A stretch of 64,000 nucleotides of DNA. It comes from Paenibacillus sp. 37 (GTDB lineage: Bacteria; Bacillota; Bacilli; Paenibacillales; Paenibacillaceae). Under the pieces are notes generated by a model, which was not told where the DNA came from, did no database searches, and saw nothing but the letters and a program-made list of their open reading frames with translations. The stretch spans positions 3,658,001-3,722,000 of the forward strand of contig NZ_CP043761.1 of NCBI RefSeq assembly GCF_008386395.1, given 5' to 3'. Shown here in pieces: positions 1-9,525 of the stretch (position 1 is its first letter; the number at the start of each line of letters is the position of its first letter). The position numbers were made by a program, and so were the translations under genes.

Positions 1-1469
1 TTCTGGGATGCAGCAATTTGTACGATAGCCATAACAGTCATTTGTTAACATCATTGAATTGTGCATTGCATGTGGAATCGTTATTAAAAAAAGACGTCGA
101 CTACATCGTCCGGGATGGTGGAATTGAACTAATCGAAGAACATACTGGCCGTGTGGCCGAGAACAGGTATTTGCCGGACGGGTTGCAAGCTGCGCTGGTG
201 GCGAAAGAAGGATTGCAGTGGAAGGCCGGCGGGAGAATTCTCGGCACGATCACGATTCAACATTTCATTAGCCTGTATTCGGGAATCTGCGGAATGACGG
301 CTACGGCGCACGCTTCAGCACTGGAATTCGAGGATATCTATGCGTTGCAGGTCGTTCAAATTCCACCGAACCAGCCAAACATACGGATCGACCACAAGCA
401 CCGAATATACACCCATAAGGAAGCCAAATATAAGGCACTTGTACAAGAAATCTCTTCCGTTCATAGGGTGGGACGTCCCATTCTTATTGGTACGTCAAGC
501 GTTGAGGAGTCTGATATGCTGGCGGAGGCGCTTGCCGCTGCTGACGTACCTTGCCAGGTTCTGAATGCAAAAAACGATGCGAGAGAAGCCGAAATCATCG
601 CTAAAGCGGGAGAAATAGGCGCGGTAACGGTATCTACGAATATGGCAGGGCGCGGCGTCGACATTCGTCTTGGCGGTGGTAATTCTGCTCAGGCAGAAGT
701 GGTTGCCAAGCTAGGCGGATTATATGTGATAGGTACACATGTGAATGAAAGCATGCGAATAGATAACCAGCTGCGCGGGCGTTCTGGCCGCCAAGGTGAC
801 CCGGGAGCTTCCGTATTTTATATAAGCCTGGAAGACGAGTTGATGCTTCGCTTCGGCATTCATAGACTGTTTCGGTCTACCAGACAGGACGAGGCTCTTG
901 ATGATCCGGCGCTACGCAGCAAAATCGAGCATATTCAGCGCGTGATCATAGGTCAAAACTTCGATATTCAGCGGGAATTGAACGGTTATTCGGATATGGT
1001 GGAGGATCAGAGGCGAATCCTATACGAAGAAAGGCTCGGAATATTGAAAGGCGAGAGACCAATGAGCCCATCGGAGCAGCGGGTACGGCTTTTTTATATG
1101 GATGAGTTCTGGGCTGACCATCTGGCATACGTATCTTACATTCGCGAAAGCATCCATCTCGAGAGTATTACCAGTCGCAACCCGATCGATGAGTTTCATA
1201 CGCAAATCACCCAAGCATTTGAGAAAATTCCGGCTAAAATAGATCATGAGTCGGCGAATATGCTTGGAAAACTTGGAGGTTCAAATGATCCGGCCAAATG
1301 GGAACAGTTCGGTCTAAAGAGTCCTATTTCGACTCGGACTTATATGATCAACGATCAATACAGTCAAGATAAGCGCAGCTCATGGACCGGAACGACGGTA
1401 TTTGCTTTTTGGGGCAGTAAAATTTTGAAGCTGTTACTGTGGCCGGTATATAGGTTGTCAAAATATTGA
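1..1469 (+). CDS. SecA2-like protein translocase ATPase, 3' part (5' end outside window)
   Basis: This is the C-terminal part of a SecA-family preprotein translocase ATPase, the motor that pushes proteins through SecYEG. The reading frame is open to the window edge (residues before the first TTG read LGCSN), so the start lies upstream. Visible are the SecA block VDYIVRDGGIELIEEHTGRV, the second motor domain with GTSSVEES, NMAGRGVDIRLGGG and QLRGRSGRQGDPG, and a shortened helical scaffold (FWADHLAYVSYIRESIHLES). The zinc-binding CxC...CH tail of housekeeping SecA is absent. Instead the protein ends in a hydrophobic, basic tail (FAFWGSKILKLLLWPVYRLS). The short scaffold and missing zinc tail favour an accessory SecA2 over the essential SecA; this is inference. 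The stop is 17 bp before the methyltransferase gene, so the two are probably co-transcribed. Confidence 0.85.
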   Translation, partial: LGCSNLYDSHNSHLLTSLNCALHVESLLKKDVDYIVRDGGIELIEEHTGRVAENRYLPDGLQAALVAKEGLQWKAGGRILGTITIQHFISLYSGICGMTATAHASALEFEDIYALQVVQIPPNQPNIRIDHKHRIYTHKEAKYKALVQEISSVHRVGRPILIGTSSVEESDMLAEALAAADVPCQVLNAKNDAREAEIIAKAGEIGAVTVSTNMAGRGVDIRLGGGNSAQAEVVAKLGGLYVIGTHVNESMRIDNQLRGRSGRQGDPGASVFYISLEDELMLRFGIHRLFRSTRQDEALDDPALRSKIEHIQRVIIGQNFDIQRELNGYSDMVEDQRRILYEERLGILKGERPMSPSEQRVRLFYMDEFWADHLAYVSYIRESIHLESITSRNPIDEFHTQITQAFEKIPAKIDHESANMLGKLGGSNDPAKWEQFGLKSPISTRTYMINDQYSQDKRSSWTGTTVFAFWGSKILKLLLWPVYRLSKY

Positions 1470-1486
1470 TGGGAGCGTGACGATCG

Positions 1487-2242
1487 ATGAACAGTGAAGA
1501 ACGGTTTACGAGCCGGGTCGATTCGTATTTGAAATACCGCCCGAGCTATCCAAAAGAGGCTATTAACCATTTGTACGACGTAGTTGGTTTAGATGCGAAC
1601 AGTAATATAGCAGACATCGGTTCAGGTACTGGGATCATCTCAAAGCTACTTCTGGAACGCGGAAGCTATGTAATAGCGGTCGAGCCAAATCAGGCCATGC
1701 GGGAAGCCGCCGAGCAAACGTTAAAAAGCAGTCCGCAATTCCAGAGTATAGCAGGTTCTGCAGAATCTACGGGATTACCTGATCAGTCGGTTGATTTTAT
1801 TGTCTGCGCTCAGGCATTTCACTGGTTCGATCGCTCCGCAGCTCAAATCGAGTTTCGCAGAATTCTACGGCCAGGCGGGAGAGTAATACTCATCTGGAAT
1901 TCACGACTTACACACGGTACTCCGTTTCGTGAAGAGTACAATCAATTGCTCCATACATATGGAACCGACTACAATAAAGTTAATCATAAAAATATTTCTC
2001 AAACGATGCTGCTCTCTTTTTTCAAGGAAGGTTCAATGCATGAAATGCGATTCAGAATGAGTCAGAAGTTCAATTTCGAGGGATTGAAAGGCCGGTTGCT
2101 ATCATCTTCCTACAGCCCTGCACCCGGGCATGCAAATTACGATCCTATGATGTCAGAACTGCGGAATTTATTTGATAAAAATAATCAAGAGGGTATTGTT
2201 GCATTCGACTATGAAACTGAAATTTTTTGGGGAGAAGTATAG
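1487..2242 (+). CDS. Class I SAM-dependent methyltransferase
   Basis: A 251-residue soluble methyltransferase. The SAM-binding motif I is DIGSGTGI at about residues 43-50, followed by an acidic loop (AVEPNQAMREAAE), a motif II region (FIVCAQAFHWFD) and motif III (ILRPGGRVILIWNS). This is the Methyltransf_11/25 type found in small-molecule and lipid methyltransferases; the substrate cannot be read from the sequence. A ribosome binding site (GGGAGCG) precedes ATG 1487. It follows the SecA2-like gene closely and is ended by a hairpin at 2299. No functional link to secretion is evident. Confidence 0.85.
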   Translation: MNSEERFTSRVDSYLKYRPSYPKEAINHLYDVVGLDANSNIADIGSGTGIISKLLLERGSYVIAVEPNQAMREAAEQTLKSSPQFQSIAGSAESTGLPDQSVDFIVCAQAFHWFDRSAAQIEFRRILRPGGRVILIWNSRLTHGTPFREEYNQLLHTYGTDYNKVNHKNISQTMLLSFFKEGSMHEMRFRMSQKFNFEGLKGRLLSSSYSPAPGHANYDPMMSELRNLFDKNNQEGIVAFDYETEIFWGEV

Positions 2243-2298
2243 ATCACCAAAATGATACCCCGTTATATCAATAAGGGATAAGAATATAACGCCATTTG

Positions 2299-2325
2299 AA
2301 AGTCGCTATTTTAGCGGCTTTTTTT
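2299..2325 (+). terminator. Rho-independent terminator after methyltransferase gene
   Basis: Stem AGTCGCTA / TAGCGGCT (2301-2308 and 2312-2319, one G-U pair) followed by a run of T. A nearly identical hairpin stands at 50048. Confidence 0.8.
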
Positions 2326-2396
2326 GTATTTTATTTGAACAAATTATTGCCCAGCTTGCCTGGATTTAAGTGTTGAAAGGAACCCTGGTACACTTC

Positions 2397-2459
2397 CTTA
2401 AAATCTTATAAGAAATTCTTGAAATTTCAGAAATTTATCCGATAGGCGGGTGCTATTAT
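2397..2459 (+). promoter_or_regulatory. Activator-type promoter of the transport operon, shared 45-bp element
   Basis: The 45 bases 2397-2441 match 13057-13101 at 37 positions. Within this copy GAAATT recurs three times at exactly 9-bp steps (2412, 2421, 2430). A -10 hexamer TATTAT lies at 2454-2459, 13 bp from the end of the element. The -35 position (about 2431) falls inside the element and does not look like TTGACA, as expected when an activator replaces the -35 contact. The AraC-type response regulator at 7804 is the obvious candidate to bind it (inference). Confidence 0.6.
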
Positions 2460-2488
2460 ACAAATACAAACAAAGACGAGGTGATGAA

Positions 2489-3436
2489 ATGCAAGCAAAA
2501 TTGGCAGCGGACGCCGTTCCCATCTCCACAAAGCGAAAGTCATGGATAAGGACAATACAAAAGCACAAAGTGATGTATGCTCTCTTATTACCAGCCTTAA
2601 TTTATTTTGCCGTATTCAAATACATTCCCATGGCGGGAATCATGATTGCTTTTAAAAACTACAACCTGGCTTTGGGACTATGGGATAGCCCCTGGGTGGG
2701 ATTCAAAAATTTTACGGATTTTATGAACGGCGTTTATTTCTGGGACATCATGAAAAATACGATCATCATATCGCTGTATAAGCTATTGTTCGGATTCTCC
2801 GCGCCCATCGTACTTGCTTTACTCCTCAATGAAGTGTATAGCCAATGGTTTAAGAAAATCGTACAGACCATCACTTATTTACCTCATTTTCTGTCATGGG
2901 TCATTGTGTATGGAATTATGGTGGCATTACTAGCCCCAGGCGATGGTCTCTTTAACATGATTATGAAGGATTTTGGTTTTGAACCCATCTCGTTTCTAAC
3001 GGAACCTGCCTGGGGCAGATTGCTGATCATCTTATCTGAAGTATGGAAGGATATTGGATGGGGGGCAATATTGTACCTTGCCGCCTTGGCAGGAATAGAT
3101 CCAAGCTTATATGAAGCAGCTCGAATGGATGGCGCTTCCAAATGGAGACAACTATGGCATATCACGTTACCTGGTATTCGAGGAGTCATTATTCTGATGC
3201 TGATTCTAAAATTAAGCCATATCCTGGATGCGGGTTTTGACCAAATATTCATGTTTGCCAATACCTTTAATCAGGAGAAGATCGACATTATCGACACATG
3301 GGTATACCGTGAAGGGTTGGAGCGTCTCAAGATTGGCCTGGCTACTGCTGTAGGATTGTTTAAAGCTGTCATCGGATTTGCTTTGGTGTTGGCAGCGAAT
3401 AAGCTCGCCAAAAAATTCGATGGGCAAATTTGGTGA
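2489..3436 (+). CDS. Sugar ABC transporter permease (LplB type)
   Basis: A 315-residue inner-membrane permease of the LplB/UgpA family that imports oligosaccharides together with the next two genes. It has about six membrane segments and begins with the typical ALLLPALIYFAVFKYIPM segment. The EAA loop that contacts the ATPase is EAARMDGASKWRQLWHITLP at about residue 209. ATG 2489 is chosen because GAGGTG (2478-2483) stands 5 bp before it; an in-frame start at 2450 has no binding site and would fall on the promoter -10 region. It is the first gene of the operon. No ABC ATPase gene is present nearby, so a shared MsmX-like ATPase is probable. Confidence 0.9.
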   Translation: MQAKLAADAVPISTKRKSWIRTIQKHKVMYALLLPALIYFAVFKYIPMAGIMIAFKNYNLALGLWDSPWVGFKNFTDFMNGVYFWDIMKNTIIISLYKLLFGFSAPIVLALLLNEVYSQWFKKIVQTITYLPHFLSWVIVYGIMVALLAPGDGLFNMIMKDFGFEPISFLTEPAWGRLLIILSEVWKDIGWGAILYLAALAGIDPSLYEAARMDGASKWRQLWHITLPGIRGVIILMLILKLSHILDAGFDQIFMFANTFNQEKIDIIDTWVYREGLERLKIGLATAVGLFKAVIGFALVLAANKLAKKFDGQIW

Positions 3437-3449
3437 GGTGGTCTTTAGA

Positions 3450-4319
3450 ATGATCCATATGACAATTGGTGAAAAAGTCTGGCAAACCGTCGTTTATGTG
3501 ATGCTTATTTTGTTATCCCTACTTTGTGTGCTGCCCTTCCTATATGTGGTTGCTGTCTCCGTAACGCCAGAGTCGGAAGTATTAAGAAGAGGAATTGTGA
3601 TTATACCCGAATCCTTTACCTTTTTGGCCTATAAAGAAGTATTCGTTTCTCACGGGATCTGGCAGGCGTATAAAATTACGTTGTTTCGAACGATTGTAGG
3701 GACTGCGTTAAATGTGTTTTTTACGGTGATCGCGGCCTACCCGTTATCCAAAAAATATTTACCCGGAAGAAGTCCGTTTTTACTCTTCATTGTGTTTACC
3801 ATGATGTTCAGCGGGGGGTTAATTCCGACATATTTACTAATCCGCTCTCTGGGATTGTTAAATAGTCCGTGGGTATTGATCATTCCAAATCTCATTAGTG
3901 CATTTAATCTGGTGATCATTAAAGGCTTTTTTGAGCAATTGCCTGGTGAAATCGAGGAATCAGCAAGGGTAGACGGTGCCAGTGAGCTTCAGACGTTATG
4001 GCGGATCATTTTACCTCTGTCGTTACCCGTGCTTTCAACCATTTCCTTGTTTTACGCAGTCGGGCATTGGAACAGTTATTTCGATGCCATTGTTTATATC
4101 AATGATTCCAACTACATGCCACTTCAAGTGATTTTGCGTAATATCCTACTTAACGTGGCAACGCAAAGCGCTGATTCACTCGCCAATTCCGGAGCTGTCA
4201 GTACGTTCGCTGTGCAGATGGCTACAGTTGTTGTAACTACAGTCCCGATATTGATCGTTTATCCATTTTTGCAAAAGCATTTTACCAAAGGTGTACTCCT
4301 GGGTTCCGTTAAAGGATAA
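3450..4319 (+). CDS. Sugar ABC transporter permease (LplC/YtcP type)
   Basis: A 289-residue permease, partner of the upstream gene. The EAA loop is ESARVDGASELQTLWRIILP at about residue 170, and the end (HFTKGVLLGSVKG) is typical of the carbohydrate-uptake CUT1 family. The stop TGA of the first permease lies in the ribosome binding site GAGGTG (3435-3440), 9 bp before ATG 3450, so the two are translationally coupled. A longer in-frame start at 3378 would lie inside the upstream gene and is rejected. The substrate is not evident; context suggests oligosaccharides released by the secreted protein at 13232. Confidence 0.9.
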   Translation: MIHMTIGEKVWQTVVYVMLILLSLLCVLPFLYVVAVSVTPESEVLRRGIVIIPESFTFLAYKEVFVSHGIWQAYKITLFRTIVGTALNVFFTVIAAYPLSKKYLPGRSPFLLFIVFTMMFSGGLIPTYLLIRSLGLLNSPWVLIIPNLISAFNLVIIKGFFEQLPGEIEESARVDGASELQTLWRIILPLSLPVLSTISLFYAVGHWNSYFDAIVYINDSNYMPLQVILRNILLNVATQSADSLANSGAVSTFAVQMATVVVTTVPILIVYPFLQKHFTKGVLLGSVKG

Positions 4320-4338
4320 AAGGCGTTCCAACCTAACT

Positions 4339-4361
4339 TATTACGGGGAAACCGTGATAAT
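4339..4361 (+). other. Small intercistronic hairpin before the binding-protein gene
   Basis: ATTACGG / CCGTGAT around GGAAA, with one G-U pair, between permease and binding protein and ahead of AAAGGAGAGG. Such stems often separate a highly expressed binding protein from its permeases by mRNA processing. Weak and not followed by T-rich sequence. Confidence 0.3.
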
Positions 4362-4384
4362 ATACAAGCAAAGGAGAGGTCAAT

Positions 4385-5971
4385 ATGCAACGTAAAAAGA
4401 TTTCATTTGCTATTCTGTCGGCAATCTTAGGATTTGGAACGCTTTTGTCAGGATGTGGGGGAAATGAAGAAGTTACATCGACAACCTCGAGTAATTCGCA
4501 AGGTCAGTCTGGCCAGTTTGCAACCAAAATGAAAATCTCCATGTTTAACCAAGGTACGTTCAATGCTGCTGCTCCCGTACCTCCACGTGATGAAGATATT
4601 CAACGCCAAATGTTGGAAGAAGAGATGAACATCGACTTGGAGATGATGATTCCTCAAGCGGGTCAAGCAACAACCAAACTGAATACACTCATTGCAGGCG
4701 GGGATATTCCAGACTTGATCTTCTTGAAGAGCCGTGCTGATCTCGCGCAATATTACGACCAAGGTGTTCTTGCGGATTTGACACCGTATATGGACCAATT
4801 CCCTGAACTACAGAAACGGTTTGGCACTGACTCCTGGGAGGCGATGTCCTATCAAGGAAAAACCATTGGAGTTCCAGGCTATGATAATGTAAACGGTATC
4901 AGTCGAAGCTTCTTCATACGCAACGATTGGCTGAAAAAGTTGAATATGGAAGTGCCCACGACACCTGATGAGTTGTTCGAAGTTATGAAAGCCTTTACAG
5001 AGAAAGATCCGGACGGGAATGGTAAAAACGATACGTACGGATTCATCGGCGGTATGAATAAAGAAGGCAATCTGCAAACCTACGGCTTTGATAGCTTGAT
5101 GTGGATGTTTGGCGTCAATCCTCCTTCAGCCGTTGAGATAAAAGATAATGAACCGGTATTTCTGTTTATCGATCCCAAAATGAAAGAGGCACTTGCTTAC
5201 ATTAATAAAATGATGGCAGCCAAAGTCGTAGACCCGGACTGGGTGACGATGAATTCACCTGATCTGTTGGACCAAAAGATGTTTAAGGGTAAAGTTGGCT
5301 TCATGATCAGAGATGCCCGCAGGCTGGAACCGGATTATCAACAGAAAATGAAAGAAATTAGTGGAGAGGTGCCGGAATGGATCGTTATTCCACCAATGAA
5401 AGGTCCTTACGGCGATCAGATTGTTGAGAGAAAATCGTTCCAAGGCAATTCATGGGCCATTTCCGCAAAAGCGGACGAGGACAAAATCATTCGGATCTTG
5501 TCCATGCTGAATTATCTCTTTACGGATGAAGAAGCCTATCCGAATTTTGCATACGGAATCAAAGGGATTCATTGGGATGTCGTAGACGGCAAAATCAAAA
5601 ATAAAACCTCCGAGTTATCGAAAGAAATGAAAGAGAAGTACCTGTGGGTCGATCATTATAGAATGCCGCGGCGTGGTGATGATGCGGAGTACTTCAGCTT
5701 CCAGAATCCGAAGACGGCGGAAGCCTTCAAGAACAATCAGCAATATGTGGGGCCAACGTTGCCAGGTAATTTATTGACCCCAGACCCGAGCGACACTTTG
5801 GATGCTGACCGCCAACGTTTCATTAATGAAAGCTTGGTTAAATTTATGACGGGCAAAGAACCTCTTTCCAACTGGGACAATTTCCTCCAAACGTTGGATA
5901 CCAAGTTTGACATGCAGAAATATAAGGAAACAGCAATCCAGCAATTTAAAGAAGCGGGCCTTATCAAGTAA
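4385..5971 (+). CDS. Extracellular solute-binding lipoprotein (LplA type)
   Basis: A 528-residue substrate-binding protein of the LplA-like extracellular family 1 group, anchored outside the membrane. The lipobox LLSGC places the lipidated cysteine at residue 24. A Ser/Thr/Gln-rich linker follows, then two lobes. The loop DPDGNGKNDTYGF at about residue 210 is the calcium-type loop common in Paenibacillus LplA proteins. Start ATG 4385 has AAAGGAGAGG upstream. It is third in the operon after two permeases and is followed by a strong terminator, so the downstream kinase genes may be transcribed by read-through or their own promoter. The ligand is unknown. Confidence 0.9.
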   Translation: MQRKKISFAILSAILGFGTLLSGCGGNEEVTSTTSSNSQGQSGQFATKMKISMFNQGTFNAAAPVPPRDEDIQRQMLEEEMNIDLEMMIPQAGQATTKLNTLIAGGDIPDLIFLKSRADLAQYYDQGVLADLTPYMDQFPELQKRFGTDSWEAMSYQGKTIGVPGYDNVNGISRSFFIRNDWLKKLNMEVPTTPDELFEVMKAFTEKDPDGNGKNDTYGFIGGMNKEGNLQTYGFDSLMWMFGVNPPSAVEIKDNEPVFLFIDPKMKEALAYINKMMAAKVVDPDWVTMNSPDLLDQKMFKGKVGFMIRDARRLEPDYQQKMKEISGEVPEWIVIPPMKGPYGDQIVERKSFQGNSWAISAKADEDKIIRILSMLNYLFTDEEAYPNFAYGIKGIHWDVVDGKIKNKTSELSKEMKEKYLWVDHYRMPRRGDDAEYFSFQNPKTAEAFKNNQQYVGPTLPGNLLTPDPSDTLDADRQRFINESLVKFMTGKEPLSNWDNFLQTLDTKFDMQKYKETAIQQFKEAGLIK

Positions 5972-5979
5972 AAATAAAC

Positions 5980-6013
5980 AAAGAGAGAGTGGCTATTCGT
6001 AGCCCCTCTCTTT
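5980..6013 (+). terminator. Strong terminator with TTCG loop after binding protein
   Basis: Long stem 5980-5995 / 6000-6013 closing on TTCG, followed by TTTATT. It separates transport genes from the two-component genes. Confidence 0.8.
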
Positions 6014-6064
6014 ATTAGCATGTGCTATTCTTAGTTTAAAACGGAACTAAAAGGAAGATGATCG

Positions 6065-7804
6065 ATGCGAAGAAGAATCAGCTTGCCTTTAAAATTATTT
6101 TTTATCGTGTTTGCATTTGTATTGGGCTGCATCATCTTGATAAGCCAATTATCTTATCGCTATGTCCAAAAAGAAATACGAACCAATGATATTTATTACA
6201 CCAATCAAATACTAGACAAGGTAGACCAGTATTTCACCGTTAATTTTTCCTCCTTCCAGACGATTCTCTTCTCAGTTGAAACTTCGGTGAAAGCCAACAT
6301 TAACAATACCGAAGTGATTAAAAAGCAATTAAGGGAGCTGTATGAACTCAACAGTATTTATGTCAGTAATATTTATTTGATCAAAAGCGATTTATCCATT
6401 CTGGGCGGAAGTACACCTACTCGAATATTCGATGAACCTTTGTCGGAAAGAGCCCCTTTATTTGATGCGGCTGACAAGAATAGAAGGACTACCTTTGTTA
6501 GTGAACCTTACAAATCGAAGTATTCCGGCTGGACTGTTACGATGGTTCGTTATCTGAACGGTGCTCCGTTTCCTATGGCCATTGCGGTTGATCTGGATCT
6601 AAATGCCATTGAAGAAACCTTGTTCAAGATTAATAAACAGGAACAAATGAATCTGGCTCTGATCACTGCGTCAGGTAAGATCATTGCCGGATTTTCTGAA
6701 AATAAAGGACCCCTTAGTATTCAAGATCATACATTTTCAATCGGAGAGACGTCAGCGGAAGAAATTTTGGATACGTCAGAAACCACCCTTCAAGTGCATA
6801 CGAAGGATGGCATTCCCGTCTCCCTTTTGAAGAAACCAACGGAGAAATTCAACTGGACCATTGTCTCCGTTAATGATGAATCACGCTTGAAAGCAGCTTT
6901 GTCCAGATTGGAAACCTATTATATTGAGCTTCTGGCTGCAGGTCTTCTTTTAAGTTTGTTCATTTCTTTCATGGTTGCCAAATTTATAAGAAAACCACTC
7001 TATACGCTCAAAACAAAAATGAAGCAGGTGGAACAAGGTATCCTCACAACGACAATAACGATTAATCGAAACGATGAGTTTGGTGATCTTTCACGAGCAT
7101 TCGATCGTATGTTACAGCAAATTGTTGAACTGATTCGTCGAGCCGAGCTTCATAATGAACTTGAGCGGAAGTTGGAGATCCAGGTGTTACAGTCTCAAAT
7201 AAACCCACATTTTCTGTATAACACGCTTGGTTCAATCAGCAATGTTATACGTCTTGGACAAATAGAGAAAGTCGATGTGGTAATCGGATCGCTCATTTCA
7301 TTATTGGAATACGGGATAGACGATGCTTCTGAGAAGGTTTCCCTACGCCAGGAATTACGCAATGTAGCGGACTATATCGAGATCCAGAACATTCGGTATA
7401 ACCGAAACTTCAACTTGATTGAAGATATCGAAGCAGGGTTAATGGATTTTCCGGTTTTCCGAATGCTGCTGCAGCCCCTTGTGGAGAATAGTATCTTCCA
7501 TGGTTACAACGGAGGAGGAATTGAAGGGCCAATTACGATTCATGCGTACAGGGAGGACGGCATCGTCATCATCGAAGTTGTTGATCAAGGTGAGGGAATT
7601 CCGGCCGACAAATTAAAGCATATTTTAATCTCGGAACCAAGTGAAGAGGAAGTAAAAAGAAAACGAATCGGGCTGAATAATATTCATGGTCGAATAAGAC
7701 TTCACTACGGAGATCAATTCGGACTGGATATCATTAGCATACCTAAGGAAATAACCCGTATACGCGCTGTATTCCCGGCAGAATTGCCAAAAGGAGATGC
7801 ATAA
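6065..7804 (+). CDS. YesM-type sensor histidine kinase
   Basis: A 579-residue membrane kinase. It has an N-terminal membrane segment (about residues 8-30), an extracellular sensor of about 240 residues, a second membrane segment (about 282-305), a HAMP linker, the His_kinase domain with QINPHFLYNTLGSISN (phospho-acceptor His about 381) and a C-terminal ATPase domain (LVENSIFHGY, DQGEGIP, IGLNNIHGR). This is the class that pairs with YesN-like AraC response regulators to sense extracellular carbohydrate. Its stop TAA overlaps the next gene's ATG by one base (TAATG), giving tight coupling. Confidence 0.92.
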   Translation: MRRRISLPLKLFFIVFAFVLGCIILISQLSYRYVQKEIRTNDIYYTNQILDKVDQYFTVNFSSFQTILFSVETSVKANINNTEVIKKQLRELYELNSIYVSNIYLIKSDLSILGGSTPTRIFDEPLSERAPLFDAADKNRRTTFVSEPYKSKYSGWTVTMVRYLNGAPFPMAIAVDLDLNAIEETLFKINKQEQMNLALITASGKIIAGFSENKGPLSIQDHTFSIGETSAEEILDTSETTLQVHTKDGIPVSLLKKPTEKFNWTIVSVNDESRLKAALSRLETYYIELLAAGLLLSLFISFMVAKFIRKPLYTLKTKMKQVEQGILTTTITINRNDEFGDLSRAFDRMLQQIVELIRRAELHNELERKLEIQVLQSQINPHFLYNTLGSISNVIRLGQIEKVDVVIGSLISLLEYGIDDASEKVSLRQELRNVADYIEIQNIRYNRNFNLIEDIEAGLMDFPVFRMLLQPLVENSIFHGYNGGGIEGPITIHAYREDGIVIIEVVDQGEGIPADKLKHILISEPSEEEVKRKRIGLNNIHGRIRLHYGDQFGLDIISIPKEITRIRAVFPAELPKGDA

Positions 7805-9414
7805 TGGGGAGAGACTATACCTGCTTCATTGTTGACGATGAAGACCTGATCATTCAACGATTGGAATTGTTTTTTAGCGAGCTCTCTCTTAGGGATAGAC
7901 GATTTGTTCTGGTGGGAAAAGCGAATAATGGGCTGAATGGGATCGAGGAGATCATCAAACTTAAGCCGGATATCGTCATATCCGATATTGTCATGCCGCG
8001 AATGGACGGAATCTCCATGATTGAGCAGTTAAAAGTGGAGCTCCCCCATACCCAATACATACTTCTGACCGCCTATTCATCCTTTGAATACGCCCAGCGA
8101 GCTATTCAAGCCAACGTATTGGAGTACATTGTAAAGGTTCCGCTAAGGGAAGCCGATCTGAATCGAGCATTGGATAAGGCAGCTGGAATTCTAAATGAGT
8201 TTGAGAAAAAAGAAGCGGAATTTCACTCGTTAAACGTATCCGTGCTTGAAAATAAATACAGAGTCCGCAAGCAATTTTTTAACGAATTGATCCGAGGTGA
8301 AATTCCTTCTCATCGGGCATCGGATTTTGCCAATCGCATGCAGTTTCATTTCTTTCAAGCCAACTATTGCTGTTTCATCGTTGAGATGAATACGTATGAA
8401 AGTTTCCGAAACGAATACGCGGCCGCAGATCAAAACATCTTGAAGTATGCGATAACAAATATCATCGAAGAAACAGTTATGAATGGTAGCAGTGGGGTAG
8501 CTGCGGATCTGTCCGATAATCGTTTTATTGGTTTTTTATCCTGGGAAAATAACCGCAGTGATATGGAAACGGAATATGCTTGCCTATCCTTGGGAGGGCA
8601 GATCATCTCTCATTTGCATCAATATTTGAATAAAAGAGTATCTGTCGCTTTTGGAAGTCCACACCGAGGCTGGGAATCGATCAAACAGGCGTATACGGAA
8701 GCTAAAAATGTGAGTGAGGATTTCTATTATCATACCGAAAAAGTCGTAAAAACACCGATGCATCGGTTCCAATACCATAATGACAAAAAAGCAGACTTTC
8801 AGCAAAAGCTTGCTGATTTTCTTATACGCCTGAAGAGGAAGATTTCCAAGGAAGAGCTGGATAATGCACTTGCCGATCTGTCGCAATTTGTTACGGACTA
8901 TAAAATCCACAAGTCCATCATGGTGCCCATGATTAGAGACTTGTACAGAGACATTACCGTGAAATTTAAATCGGGAAATAAGATGGCCACGGAAGTTCCA
9001 GACTTCCCCATGGAATATATGACATTTCAAGAGCAGCTCGCCTATATTGGCGACTTCACATTCGAATACGTGCGTGCGGGCCAACTATTACATCGTGCAG
9101 AAATTATGAGTGCTATGCATTATATAGAGACAAACCTGAAACAGCGTTTAACGCTGGAGGCCATTGCGGAGGAAGTGAATTTAGCGCCATCGTATTTTAG
9201 CAGCTTATTCAAAAAAACAATGAACGAAGGTGTGATTAGCTACATCAACCGTAAAAAAATCAACCTCGCTCTCGAGTTGTTAAATGTCCGGGATTATTCT
9301 TTATTGGAATTGTGCGAGGAAGTAGGCATTGTCAATGAAGGTTACTTTTGCAAACTGTTTAAAGAATATACCGGTGATACACCTAAGCAATACCGGATCA
9401 AAATGACACGGTAG
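7804..9414 (+). CDS. YesN-type response regulator with AraC DNA-binding domain
   Basis: A 536-residue regulator. It has a receiver domain with acidic pocket VDDED and phospho-acceptor Asp about 61 (ISDIVMPRMDG), a long middle region, and a C-terminal pair of helix-turn-helix motifs (about residues 435-533: LEAIAEEVNLAPSYFSSLFK and LLELCEEVGIVNEGYFCKLF). It is partner to the overlapping kinase. It most likely activates the promoters at 2397-2459 and 13057-13120, which share a phased element suited to a double helix-turn-helix protein (inference). The following gene starts about 110 bp downstream. Confidence 0.92.
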   Translation: MGRDYTCFIVDDEDLIIQRLELFFSELSLRDRRFVLVGKANNGLNGIEEIIKLKPDIVISDIVMPRMDGISMIEQLKVELPHTQYILLTAYSSFEYAQRAIQANVLEYIVKVPLREADLNRALDKAAGILNEFEKKEAEFHSLNVSVLENKYRVRKQFFNELIRGEIPSHRASDFANRMQFHFFQANYCCFIVEMNTYESFRNEYAAADQNILKYAITNIIEETVMNGSSGVAADLSDNRFIGFLSWENNRSDMETEYACLSLGGQIISHLHQYLNKRVSVAFGSPHRGWESIKQAYTEAKNVSEDFYYHTEKVVKTPMHRFQYHNDKKADFQQKLADFLIRLKRKISKEELDNALADLSQFVTDYKIHKSIMVPMIRDLYRDITVKFKSGNKMATEVPDFPMEYMTFQEQLAYIGDFTFEYVRAGQLLHRAEIMSAMHYIETNLKQRLTLEAIAEEVNLAPSYFSSLFKKTMNEGVISYINRKKINLALELLNVRDYSLLELCEEVGIVNEGYFCKLFKEYTGDTPKQYRIKMTR

Positions 9415-9525
9415 GAATTCCAATAAGGATGCAAAAAATGTATGATTTTTTCGTGAAATCCTGTAAAAAAATAGGTACCAAAACCATTACCATGATAGGA
9501 GCATCTAATCATGGAGGTTATCAAA

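Noticed and set aside
1..1469. SecA2-like gene as a truncated pseudogene
   Set aside because: The frame is open to the first base of the window, so the missing N-terminal part simply lies outside.
4887..4901. Sequence fitting the cre consensus inside the binding-protein gene (also 11363-11377 and 53869-53883)
   Set aside because: All three arise from codons for Val-Asn-Gly inside coding regions, far from promoters; the consensus is loose enough to occur by chance.
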